Positions 25,786 to 34,051 of a stretch of DNA of 64,000 bases are shown here, piece by piece. The notes under the pieces are model-generated. The model was not told the origin of the DNA. It did not search any database and was given only the letters and a program-made list of their open reading frames with translations. Position 1 is the first letter of the stretch. Each line of letters opens with the position of its first letter. Source of the DNA: DATBGO01 sp963785765 (lineage in GTDB: Bacteria; Actinomycetota; Actinomycetes; Streptosporangiales; Streptosporangiaceae); NCBI GenBank assembly GCA_963785765.1, contig CAWAWM010000001.1:1-64000 (forward strand), read 5' to 3'. The translations under genes and the position numbers were made by a program.

Positions 25786-27254
25786 CCAGCGGCTGCGTGC
25801 TCGCGATCGATCAGGGCACCTCAGGTACCAAGGCTCTGATCGTCCGTGCGGACGGGTCGGTCGCGTCCGCCGCGGAGGTGCCGGTCGGGCTCCGGCCCGT
25901 CGGCGCCGAGGGCGCTGAGACCGACCCGGCCGAGATCTGGGACTCGATGCTGGTGGCGGCCCACCGCGCGATCGAGGCGGCCGGCGAGCGCCCGGTAGCG
26001 GTGGCGCTGGCGAACCAGGGCGAAACCGTGCTCGCCTGGGATCGTTCGACCGGAACACCGCGGTCGCCCGCGATCAGCTGGCAGGACCGCCGGTCAGCGG
26101 GGATCTGCGCACGGCTGGCCGGGCACGGACCGGAGATCCGCCGGGTTACCGGGCTGGAACTCGATCCCTACTTCTCCGCGCCGAAGATGGTGTGGCTGCG
26201 CGAGCAAGCCGGGGCGGAGGGCGTCATCACCACCACCGACACGTGGCTGCTGAGCCGGCTCGCCGGCGCGTTCGCCACCGACGCGGCCACGGCCTCCCGG
26301 ACCCTGCTGCTCGATCTGGACACGGTCACCTGGTCAGAACGGATGTGTGCCCTCTTCCGCATCGACCCGGCCAGCCTGCCCGAAATCCTGGACAATGACG
26401 CGACCGTCGGCAGCACGGCCGAATTCGGCGGCGAGCTGCCGGTCGCTGGGATCGCCGTAGACCAGCAGGCCGCGTTGCTGGCTGAGGGGTGCCTGGGCCC
26501 GGCTCAGGCCAAATGCACGTTCGGCACCGGCGCCTTCCTGCTCGCTACGGTCGGCGAGCATCCGGTCCGGTCACGGGCCGGCCTGGTGTCCTGCGTGGCC
26601 TGGCGGCTCGGGGGGGCCAGCACGTACTGCCTAGACGGTCAGGTCTACACCGCGGGCACGGCGATCGACTGGCTGGCCCGGATGGGAATTGTGGCCAGCC
26701 CTAGTGAGCTGGACCCGCTGGCGGGCCCCGCAATTTTGTCGGGTGAGGCGTTCGTCCCGGCGTTCACGGGGCTCGCCGCACCGTATTGGGCGCCGGCCGC
26801 GCGCGCATCATTGACCGGCCTGTCGCTCGCCAGTGACCGCGGGACGGTGGTACGCGCGGTTCTCGAAGGAATCGCGGCGAACGTCGCCGTCCTGGCCCAG
26901 GCTACTGCGGATGACCTCGGCGCGCCGCTGCGCCGGCTTCGCGCTGACGGTGGGCTGACTCGCTCCCGCGTGCTCATGCAAGCGCAGGCGGACCTGCTGC
27001 AGAAGCCGGTGGATGTCTATGCGACCCCGCACGCCACCGCGCTCGGCGTCGCGGCTCTGGCGCGGCTTGCGCTCGGGGATGCCGCGACCGTGGCCGAAGC
27101 GGTCGCGGCGTGGGCGCCCGCAACGACCTACTGGCCGGCCTGCGGCCCCGAGGAAGCAGCGGACCGCCTCAGCCGCTGGCGCCGAGCTGTGGCGGCAGCA
27201 CTCAGGTCCGTGGCCGCACCGGCCCCCGTCACTAGTACGGGGGCCGCCGGATGA
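25782..27254 (+). CDS. FGGY-family kinase (glycerol kinase-like)
   Basis: This 490-residue kinase has the FGGY layout: ATP-binding start LAIDQGTSGTKALIV, substrate region PAISWQDRRS (a glycerol-kinase-like segment), KCTFGTGAFLL, and the C-terminal phosphate-binding ADGGLTRSRVLMQ. FGGY enzymes phosphorylate polyols or sugars. Overlaps at both ends (GTGA and ATGA) show strict coupling with the permease and the GlpA-like enzyme. A kinase feeding a GlpA-like flavoprotein suggests phosphorylation followed by alcohol oxidation, as in glycerol catabolism. The APC transporter argues against plain glycerol. Confidence 0.9.
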   Translation: MTSGCVLAIDQGTSGTKALIVRADGSVASAAEVPVGLRPVGAEGAETDPAEIWDSMLVAAHRAIEAAGERPVAVALANQGETVLAWDRSTGTPRSPAISWQDRRSAGICARLAGHGPEIRRVTGLELDPYFSAPKMVWLREQAGAEGVITTTDTWLLSRLAGAFATDAATASRTLLLDLDTVTWSERMCALFRIDPASLPEILDNDATVGSTAEFGGELPVAGIAVDQQAALLAEGCLGPAQAKCTFGTGAFLLATVGEHPVRSRAGLVSCVAWRLGGASTYCLDGQVYTAGTAIDWLARMGIVASPSELDPLAGPAILSGEAFVPAFTGLAAPYWAPAARASLTGLSLASDRGTVVRAVLEGIAANVAVLAQATADDLGAPLRRLRADGGLTRSRVLMQAQADLLQKPVDVYATPHATALGVAALARLALGDAATVAEAVAAWAPATTYWPACGPEEAADRLSRWRRAVAAALRSVAAPAPVTSTGAAG

Positions 27255-28717
27255 CCACCGAATCGGCCTATGACGTGGCCGTCATCGGGGCAGGCGTGGT
27301 CGGGGCCGCGATCGCTCGCGAACTCAGCTGCTATGAATTGCGGACCATCCTGATCGACGCAGGCGACGATGTCGGCGGCGGCACGAGCAAGGCCAACACG
27401 GCGATTCGGCACACCGGATACGATGCCAAGCCCGCCACGCTCGAGTCCGAGCTGCTCCGCCGCGGGTTCCCGCTGCTCACCGGCTACGCCGCCGCGACCG
27501 GGATCCCGCTCGAGGTGACAGGTGCCTTGCTCGTGGCGTGGGACGCCGAGCAGCTCGCGACGCTGGGCGACCTGGTCGAACGCTCAAAAGCTAACGGATA
27601 CACCGCCATCCACCCGGTCGCGGTCGACGAGCTGTACCTGCGTGAGCCGCATCTCGGCCCGGGTGCCCTCGGCGCGCTGGCGATCCCCGACGAAGGCATT
27701 ATCTGCGCCTTCACGACCCCGCTGGCCTTCGCTACCGAGGCGGTCGTGAATGGCGTCCAGCTACGGCTGTCTTCGCCGGTCATCGGGGTCCAGCCGGTGG
27801 CGGACGGGCACATCCTGCAGATCCCGGGCGGTCAGGTGGCTGCCCGCTGGATGATCAACGCGGCCGGGCTGCACTCGGACACCGTGGACCGCATGTTCGG
27901 ACACGAGCGGTTTACCATCACCCCACGTCGCGGCGAGTTGATCGTGTTCGACAAACTCGCTCGCCCGCTGGTCAACAGCGTGCTGCTACCGGTACCCACA
28001 TCGGTCGGCAAGGGCGTGCTCGTCGCTCCGACCGTCTTCGGCAACGTACTGCTCGGGCCCACGGCTGAGGACGTCGCCGACCGCAGCGCGACGCAGTCGA
28101 CCGCGGCCGGGGTGGCAAGCCTCCTGGCCAAGGGCGCCACGGTCGTACCTGAGCTGCTGGACGAGGAGGTCACGTCCGTCTACGCCGGACTGCGGGCCGC
28201 TACCGAGTACGCCGATTACCAGATTGCCTGCTATCCGGATCAGCGCTACCTCTGCGTGGGCGGGATCCGGTCTACCGGGCTGTCCGCGAGCATGGGCATT
28301 GCCTCCTACGCACGCGACCTCCTCGCCGACGCCGGCCTGGTGCTCAGGCAGGCCACAGATCATCAGCAGGTTCAGCTGCCCCCGATCGGGGAGGCCGCGC
28401 TGCGGCCCTACCGTGACGAGAACGCGATCGGCGGCCACCGGGTCTACGGGCAGGTGATGTGCCACTGCGAGCGGGTCACCCGGGGCGAGATTCTGGCTGC
28501 CGCAGCGGCCACCATCCCGGCCCGTACGATCGACGGTCTCCGCCGCCGTACCCGCGCCATGCTGGGCCGTTGTCAGGGCTTCTACTGCTCGGCAGCTATC
28601 ACCGCGCTGCTGGCCGAGGCCTCCGGCATCCCCGCGGCCACGCTGCTCAACATCGACGACATAGCCCATGCGACGGCGCATGGACCGGGCCAGACCCTGA
28701 AGAGCGCAGGCACATGA
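27251..28717 (+). CDS. GlpA-like FAD oxidoreductase with BFD-type 2Fe-2S domain
   Basis: This 488-residue protein has a DAO/GlpA-type FAD domain (VAVIGAGVVGAAIAREL at the N-terminus; TSKANTAIRHTGYDAKPATL as the second flavin motif) and a C-terminal BFD-like domain with four cysteines (VMCHCERVTRGEI and RCQGFYCSAA). Anaerobic glycerol-3-phosphate dehydrogenase subunit A and opine oxidase subunits share this design. It should oxidise an alcohol or amine and pass electrons through the iron-sulfur centre to the next gene product. ATGA overlaps couple it to both neighbours. Confidence 0.9.
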   Translation: MTTESAYDVAVIGAGVVGAAIARELSCYELRTILIDAGDDVGGGTSKANTAIRHTGYDAKPATLESELLRRGFPLLTGYAAATGIPLEVTGALLVAWDAEQLATLGDLVERSKANGYTAIHPVAVDELYLREPHLGPGALGALAIPDEGIICAFTTPLAFATEAVVNGVQLRLSSPVIGVQPVADGHILQIPGGQVAARWMINAAGLHSDTVDRMFGHERFTITPRRGELIVFDKLARPLVNSVLLPVPTSVGKGVLVAPTVFGNVLLGPTAEDVADRSATQSTAAGVASLLAKGATVVPELLDEEVTSVYAGLRAATEYADYQIACYPDQRYLCVGGIRSTGLSASMGIASYARDLLADAGLVLRQATDHQQVQLPPIGEAALRPYRDENAIGGHRVYGQVMCHCERVTRGEILAAAAATIPARTIDGLRRRTRAMLGRCQGFYCSAAITALLAEASGIPAATLLNIDDIAHATAHGPGQTLKSAGT

Positions 28718-29967
28718 GAAGCGAACATGCCGATGTAGTGATCGTTGGCGCGGGACCGGCCGGACTCGCGGCGGCAATCGAATCCAGACGGCTCGGCCAG
28801 CGCCGGGTGGTGGTTCTCGACCGGGAACCGGCCCCGGGCGGTATTCCCCGGCACACCCGGCATACCGGTTATGGCTGGCGGGATCTGCACCGCATGCTGA
28901 CTGGTCCGGCGTATGCCCGCTATTACGCTGAGCTCGCGACCGCTGCGGGCGCCGAGATCCGGTCCGGCACGATCGTCACGGACTGGGTGTCCCCAGCGGT
29001 GCTCGCGAGCACCAGCGCCGATGGCCTGGCCGAGTGGCACGCTGACGCAGTGCTGCTCGCCACTGGATGCCGGGAGCGGCCTCGCGCAGCGCGGCTGGTG
29101 CCCGGGGACCGCCCCGCCGGGGTGCTCACCACCGGGGCGCTGCAGCAGCTGGCAGATCTGCACCGGCTGCCGGTGGGGCGGCGGGCCGTCGTGGTGGGCG
29201 CCGAGAACGTCAGCTTCTCAGCCGTGCACACTCTCACGGCCCACGGCGTCAGCGTCGCCGCAGTGGTGACCGAGCATCCGCGGCCACAGGGCTACCGCCT
29301 GCTGCAGGCCATCACCGCGGACCGGCACCGGTCCCCGGTCCTCACCAGCACTGAGGTAGCCGAGATCATCGGACGCGGCCGGGTTGAGCGCGTTGTGCTG
29401 CGCAATCGCCGCACCGGCGAGACACGGGTGATCGAGTGCGACACCGTCGTCTTCACCGGAGACTGGATCCCCGACCACGAACTCGCCCGAGCTGCCGGGC
29501 TTGACATGGACCGCGCCACGCGCGGGCCCTGCGTCGATCAGCTCATGCGGACCTCCCGCGCGGGCGTGTTCGCCGCTGGGAACATGACCCATCCGGCCGA
29601 GACCGCCGACGTGGCCGCGCTGGCCGGGCGTCATGCCGCAGGTACCATGACCGCCTACCTCCGCGGCGAGCCCTGGCCCACTGAGTGGATACCGGTCAAT
29701 TGCACCGACCCGCTGCGCTGGATCTGGCCCCCGCGACTGACCGCGGGCACCGCCGCCCCCCCGCGTGGACGCCTCATCGCCCGGGCCGCCGACTTCCGCG
29801 GCCCCGGTTACCTCGAGATCATCCAGGACGGCCGGATGCTGCACCGCGAACACAAGCGCCGCCTCGTGCCGAACCAGACCATAGCCGTGCAGGCAGGATG
29901 GCTGCCCCGCATCGACAGCAGGTCAGGCCCGATCATGGTGGGCTGGCAGTCACGCCCGGCCGGTTAG
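28714..29967 (+). CDS. GlpB/opine-oxidase-type FAD/NAD(P)-binding oxidoreductase
   Basis: This 417-residue flavoprotein has an N-terminal FAD motif (VVIVGAGPAGLAAAIES), a central second dinucleotide site (RRAVVVGAENVSFSAV) and the late motif AGVFAAGNMTH. The organisation resembles subunit A of opine or octopine oxidase and GlpB-like partners of BFD-containing dehydrogenases. It probably forms a complex with the preceding protein and transfers electrons to NAD(P) or quinone. It starts within the stop codon of that gene. No DUF1667 third subunit follows, unlike many three-gene glp-like sets. Confidence 0.87.
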   Translation: MRSEHADVVIVGAGPAGLAAAIESRRLGQRRVVVLDREPAPGGIPRHTRHTGYGWRDLHRMLTGPAYARYYAELATAAGAEIRSGTIVTDWVSPAVLASTSADGLAEWHADAVLLATGCRERPRAARLVPGDRPAGVLTTGALQQLADLHRLPVGRRAVVVGAENVSFSAVHTLTAHGVSVAAVVTEHPRPQGYRLLQAITADRHRSPVLTSTEVAEIIGRGRVERVVLRNRRTGETRVIECDTVVFTGDWIPDHELARAAGLDMDRATRGPCVDQLMRTSRAGVFAAGNMTHPAETADVAALAGRHAAGTMTAYLRGEPWPTEWIPVNCTDPLRWIWPPRLTAGTAAPPRGRLIARAADFRGPGYLEIIQDGRMLHREHKRRLVPNQTIAVQAGWLPRIDSRSGPIMVGWQSRPAG

Positions 29968-30068
29968 CTTGGTGCGCGGTCTGCGAAGGTGCGCCGATAC
30001 GCCTGGGGGCTGGTGTGCACCGTTCGGCTGAAGTGCTTGCGCAGGTTGGCTGCCGTGGAGAAGCCGCT
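29964..30068 (-). pseudogene. Remnant of an AraC/GlxA-type regulator C-terminus
   Basis: The reverse strand encodes GFSTAANLRKHFSRTVHTSP, then QAYRRTF, the signature second helix-turn-helix of AraC-family regulators, followed by a natural stop. Upstream the frame has no matching DNA-binding or ligand domain. Only about 34 codons of the original gene remain. It lies between the catabolic operon and the ATPase-kinase gene, marking a rearrangement junction. Confidence 0.72.
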
Positions 30069-30178
30069 TCCAGCACCCTCATGCGGGGCGCCGCTGCTCC
30101 CAGCGGGAATGAGGTCGGCACTGACGCTTTGCTGGCCCTTTCTCCCATTCGGGGCTACCATCCGGGTTTGGGGTGACG

Positions 30179-32785
30179 ATGGCCAGCAAGCGGCGTCGGC
30201 TCGACCCGGTGGGGCCGTTTGGCAATCCGGACGGGTCACGAGCTGACATCGAGGATGTGATCAGCGAGTTCGTCGACTTCGGCGGCAATCCTGCGTATGG
30301 TCACCTCGCGACCCGTGCCAACGACTCCATGGTGCGGGTCATCGTGGGGAAGCTCGGCGCTGGCAAGACGGTCTACCTGCGGCGTCTTCAGGATTTCCAG
30401 GCCCACCAGGACTCCGTTTACGCCGACATGCCGCAGCAGAGCTTGCCGAAGACCGAAGTTGTGGTCAAGGCGTGCCAGTGGTTCTCGGACCGTGTCCTGG
30501 TCGAGAAGTGGATGCAGATCTGGGAGCGCGCGATCATGCGGTCGCTGGCCTCGCACCTGCTGCGCCGTCCGGAGCTGCGCCAGCAGCTGCGCGACGAGCA
30601 GGCCGACGAGATCGAGCAGTCGTACCGGCGGCTGCTCGACGACGTCCGCCGGCCCCGGTCGATCTACAGCGAAGTGCGCGACATCATTAACCAGCGGCAG
30701 ACCGGTCATCAGCTGTCTACGTACCTCGACGATCCGCTCTGGGACGACCTCGAGGATCTGCTGGGCGAGGTGGTCGGCCAGTGCAAGCCGATCTATTTCT
30801 ACCTTGACGCGGTGGACGAGGAGTTCGGGCACGCCCCGATGTACTGGCTGAAGTGCCAGGAGGGGCTGTTCTATCAGGTCATGCGGCTGCTGCGGGACCA
30901 CAGGCTGGGCGGCCGCCTGCATGTCGTCGTCTGCATCCGCGACATCGTCATGTCCTCGGTGTACCGATCAGAACATGCGCCGCGGTACTACAACGAACCG
31001 CACATCCGCGTCCTGACGTGGGACCGCGGCTCGCTGCTCTACCTGCTGCAGCAAAAGCTGCAGCGGCTGCCGCCGTCACTGCTGATGCGGCGCGCCACCA
31101 CCGGCCCCGCCACGATCCGCGACTGGCTCGGGGTCAACGGCCACTGGCCGGGACCTGATGGCGCCGGAACGATCGAGGACTACCTGCTCAGCCACACCAG
31201 GTTGATCCCGCGGGACATCATCTCACTCGGCAATGAGCTGAACGAGGAGGTCCTGCGGCAGAAACAGGCAGGTCACGGGGGCCTGTCGCCGGCCGCTCTG
31301 CAGCGGGTGGTGCAACGCTGCGCCAAGCGGTTCGGCGACTCCCAGCTCGCGCAGTGCGCCAACCAGATCTCGTCGGACCTGATGCCGAAGAACGCCGCCC
31401 TGCACAACTACTCCGAATTGTTCACCAGCACCCAGGCCTACATCAGCGGCGTGCAGGAGGACGTTCGCTCCTTCGTCCGGATGATCGGTGTTGACCGCTT
31501 CTCGCGTGCGGATCTCGAGGCACTGCAGGAAGTGGCCGATCTGCATTTCGAGGAGGCGACGGACCTCGCCTCGGTGCTGTGGCAGAACGGCTTGCTCGGG
31601 TATGTCGACGAGATCGGGCGGCGCCGGTTCTACTCCATGGGCGACGTCGAGGAGTTTCACTTCCCGCCCGAAGTAGGCACGTACGTGCTGCATCCGTGCC
31701 TGGCGCACGCCGTCGGGGGAATCCGGCATGTGCGGGCGGACTCCGCTGCCGCCGGAGCCGCGCGCCGCGCCGGGCCGCCCGCAGCTGCTGAGGGTCCTCG
31801 CCGGGCCCGAACCGCGCGGGATCCGGCCGTCGCAGCGCCTTCAGGCGGCAGCCGCGCGCTCCCGGAACCTGACTCAGCAGAGGTGCGATCCTCGGTGGGG
31901 GCCAAGGCCGCCGACTACGCGGTCGGCGACGTCATCGAGGGCCGCTTCGAGATCTTGGACCTACTCGGGCAGGGCGGCCTTTCGAAGGTCTATCGCGTGC
32001 GCGATGACGTCGAGGGTGAGGAGCGAGCGCTCAAGCTCTTCGACAGTGCCGCCGGGTACGCGGCGGTGCGCCGCGAGATCGGCGCGCTGCGAAAGATCCA
32101 TCATCCCAACGTGGTAGAGGTCTTCTGGGCCGACAAGACCAGCGTCGGCGACTGGTATCTCGTCACCGAATTCATTGACGGGGAATCACTCGACGAGTTC
32201 ACCACCGGAAAGAAGCTCCTCCGCGACCGGGAGGCAGTAGATGTTGCCCTCGATCTGCTTGATGCGCTCGTCGCTTTTCATCCTGATTCGGCGCGCCTCA
32301 AGCAGCTGGACGCTCAGCGCCGCGAAGGCGACCTGCCGGAAGCTGAGCTCCGCGAGTGGCTGGAACTGAAGGACCAGGGGCTGGTCCACCGCGACATCAA
32401 GCCGCTGAACGTGATGCTCACTCGCACGGGAGCGAAACTACTTGACTTCAACATCGCCTCCCGGGTCGGCGACCCCGTGCATACGCAGTCAGGCACACCG
32501 CCGTATCAGCCGCCCGACGCCGGCCTGTTTAGTTGGGACGTCTCCACCGATCTGTTCGCCGTCGGCGTGCTGCTCTACGAGCTCCTCTGTAACGGTCACC
32601 ACCCGTTCCCGAATGCGATGCCCATGGTTGACGAAACGGTGATCGACCCGAGAACGATTCGCGCTGACCTCAGTCCTGACCTGGCCGGGTTTCTCGTCAA
32701 GGCCTGCGCCCCAGCCAGCGCTGACCGCTTCGCCACGGCTGCTGAGATGCGGCTCGCCTTGCGTGACATCCGCGCTGACCTGTGA
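30179..32785 (+). CDS. P-loop ATPase fused to a Ser/Thr protein kinase
   Basis: This 868-residue protein joins two domains. Residues 20-500 are an uncharacterised P-loop ATPase with Walker A GKLGAGKT (57-64), a Walker B-like PIYFYLDAVDEEF and a sensor-like VVVCIRDIVMSS. A disordered Ala/Pro/Arg-rich linker follows. Residues 590-868 are a protein kinase with LGQGGLSKVYRV, Lys619, HRDIKPLN (Asp739), and DFN (756-758) in place of DFG. About 35 extra residues sit before the HRD. This divergent kinase form recalls, from memory, the kinase part of PglW-type defence proteins. No membrane helix is present. A GTG at 30173 is an alternative start. It is monocistronic. The role is unknown; conflict or stress signalling is an inference. 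Confidence 0.82.
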   Translation: MASKRRRLDPVGPFGNPDGSRADIEDVISEFVDFGGNPAYGHLATRANDSMVRVIVGKLGAGKTVYLRRLQDFQAHQDSVYADMPQQSLPKTEVVVKACQWFSDRVLVEKWMQIWERAIMRSLASHLLRRPELRQQLRDEQADEIEQSYRRLLDDVRRPRSIYSEVRDIINQRQTGHQLSTYLDDPLWDDLEDLLGEVVGQCKPIYFYLDAVDEEFGHAPMYWLKCQEGLFYQVMRLLRDHRLGGRLHVVVCIRDIVMSSVYRSEHAPRYYNEPHIRVLTWDRGSLLYLLQQKLQRLPPSLLMRRATTGPATIRDWLGVNGHWPGPDGAGTIEDYLLSHTRLIPRDIISLGNELNEEVLRQKQAGHGGLSPAALQRVVQRCAKRFGDSQLAQCANQISSDLMPKNAALHNYSELFTSTQAYISGVQEDVRSFVRMIGVDRFSRADLEALQEVADLHFEEATDLASVLWQNGLLGYVDEIGRRRFYSMGDVEEFHFPPEVGTYVLHPCLAHAVGGIRHVRADSAAAGAARRAGPPAAAEGPRRARTARDPAVAAPSGGSRALPEPDSAEVRSSVGAKAADYAVGDVIEGRFEILDLLGQGGLSKVYRVRDDVEGEERALKLFDSAAGYAAVRREIGALRKIHHPNVVEVFWADKTSVGDWYLVTEFIDGESLDEFTTGKKLLRDREAVDVALDLLDALVAFHPDSARLKQLDAQRREGDLPEAELREWLELKDQGLVHRDIKPLNVMLTRTGAKLLDFNIASRVGDPVHTQSGTPPYQPPDAGLFSWDVSTDLFAVGVLLYELLCNGHHPFPNAMPMVDETVIDPRTIRADLSPDLAGFLVKACAPASADRFATAAEMRLALRDIRADL

Positions 32786-32912
32786 CCAGCCACGAACTCC
32801 CCGCCACCGGGGCGGCGCCCGGGGCGGCAAGATCATAATCGGGCATACCATCATGACCGTGCAGCCGACCTGAGCAAGACAGCGCAGCGCGCAGTTCACT
32901 AGGGAGGTCATG

Positions 32913-33341
32913 ATGAGCCCGTTCACCGACAGGGAAGTCGACTACCTGCGCGGGCAGCCGCTCGGCCGGATGGCGACGACCGGCAGTAACGGCGCGCCGC
33001 ATATCGCTCCGGTCGGCTTCCGCCTCGACCCTGGCACGCAGGCCATCCAGATCGGCGGTCACGGCCTGAGCAACTCGAAGAAGTGGCGCGACCTGCAGGC
33101 CAACCCGGCGATCGCGTTCGTGGTCGACGACCTCGCCAGCACGGACCCGTGGACGCCGCGCGGGATCGTGATCCGCGGGACCGCCGAACTCCACCACGAG
33201 GGTGGTGAGCAGCTCTTCGGCAGCGGCTGGGACTCGGCCTGGTTCGCCGTTGTGCCGCGGCGGATCGTCAGCTGGGGCATCGAGGGGCCGGCCTTCTCCG
33301 CGGCCGGGCGGCGCACCGCCCGGTCAGTCACACCGCAATGA
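32913..33341 (+). CDS. PPOX-class F420-dependent/flavin-binding oxidoreductase
   Basis: This 142-residue split beta-barrel protein has a GGGAGG site; ATG 32913 gives better spacing than 32910. PLGRMATTGSNGAPHIAPVGF and SNSKKWRDLQANPAIAFVVDD are typical of the PPOX class of F420- or FMN-binding enzymes in actinobacteria. It probably reduces small electrophiles or chaperones F420. The C-terminus keeps the WGIEGPAF motif. It is convergent with the next gene and unlinked to the upstream kinase. Confidence 0.85.
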   Translation: MSPFTDREVDYLRGQPLGRMATTGSNGAPHIAPVGFRLDPGTQAIQIGGHGLSNSKKWRDLQANPAIAFVVDDLASTDPWTPRGIVIRGTAELHHEGGEQLFGSGWDSAWFAVVPRRIVSWGIEGPAFSAAGRRTARSVTPQ

Positions 33342-33352
33342 CCGCGATTCGG

Positions 33353-33757
33353 CTATGACCCGCCCGCGCCCGGCCGGTTGACCGCGTCGAGAAGTTGCCG
33401 GGCCTGGGCTTCATCGGCGGGGGCGACCAGCACGCGGACGCCCTGCGTCTGCAGTACTGGCTCCGTTCCGCCGGCATCGTCAGCGGACACCACCGCGGTC
33501 AGGTCGTTGTTGCGCAGCATGCCGACGATCAGTTCCGCCTCGGAACGGCTGGGCACGATCGCCACCGGCACTGTCGCGCCGCCGCGGGAGGCAGGTCCAT
33601 GATGGCGTCCGGCTTGTTCTCGCTCAAGGTACGCCGCGTACCAATCCGGCCAATCCGGGTCCGGGTGCCCGAGTTGCTCCTCGTGCTGGCCGTGCGCGTC
33701 AGCCGCGCGCCGGAGCGCGCGAGCCAGGTCGCTCGCGGAATCAAATGTCAGTCTCAT
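33353..33757 (-). CDS. Small protein with C-terminal DUF2007-like domain
   Basis: This 134-residue protein joins two parts. The first 50 residues (MRLTFDSASDLARALRRAAD to DWPDWYAAYLEREQ) match a short actinobacterial protein that usually stands alone. Residues 65-130 (VAIVPSRSEAELIVGMLRNN to LVAPADEAQARQLLDA) are a DUF2007-type alpha/beta fold seen in putative signal-transducing proteins. The joint is unusual and may be a natural fusion or a lost stop. GGAGAGTC precedes the ATG at 33757. The function is unknown. Confidence 0.6.
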   Translation of the reverse strand: MRLTFDSASDLARALRRAADAHGQHEEQLGHPDPDWPDWYAAYLEREQAGRHHGPASRGGATVPVAIVPSRSEAELIVGMLRNNDLTAVVSADDAGGTEPVLQTQGVRVLVAPADEAQARQLLDAVNRPGAGGS

Positions 33758-34051
33758 GACTCTCCTTCTCCCGGCCACCGGCCCCGCGAGGGTGGCATCG
33801 TGCCTAGTGCTACCAGACTGGCCGCGGCACTGAGATCAGGCCGGTGCGCCGGCGGGTCAGCTGCTGGCGAAATGTGACCAATAACCCTGGCCGTGGGCAG
33901 GCCCGCTGACTGAGCTGCGATGCGGCCGGCTCCGGTGGACGGGCAGCTGGCGATAGTGTGGTGCGGACCGCGGCCGGGGATGGCTGGCGGAGTTCTCCGC
34001 GGTGGGCCGCGGTCAACCCCGGGCCTGGACGTGCAAAGGAGCGTCGGAAAC
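33758..34051. promoter_or_regulatory. Divergent promoter region, DUF2007-like and ProA-like genes
   Basis: These 294 bases separate divergent starts. The only clear signal is AAAGGAG at 34035-34041 ahead of the ATG at 34052. I see no gene, repeat or strong operator here. Confidence 0.4.

Noticed and set aside
32799..32815. Terminator after the ATPase-kinase gene
   Set aside because: Only a 5-bp CCGCC/GGCGG stem can form; the longer apparent repeat is direct rather than inverted.
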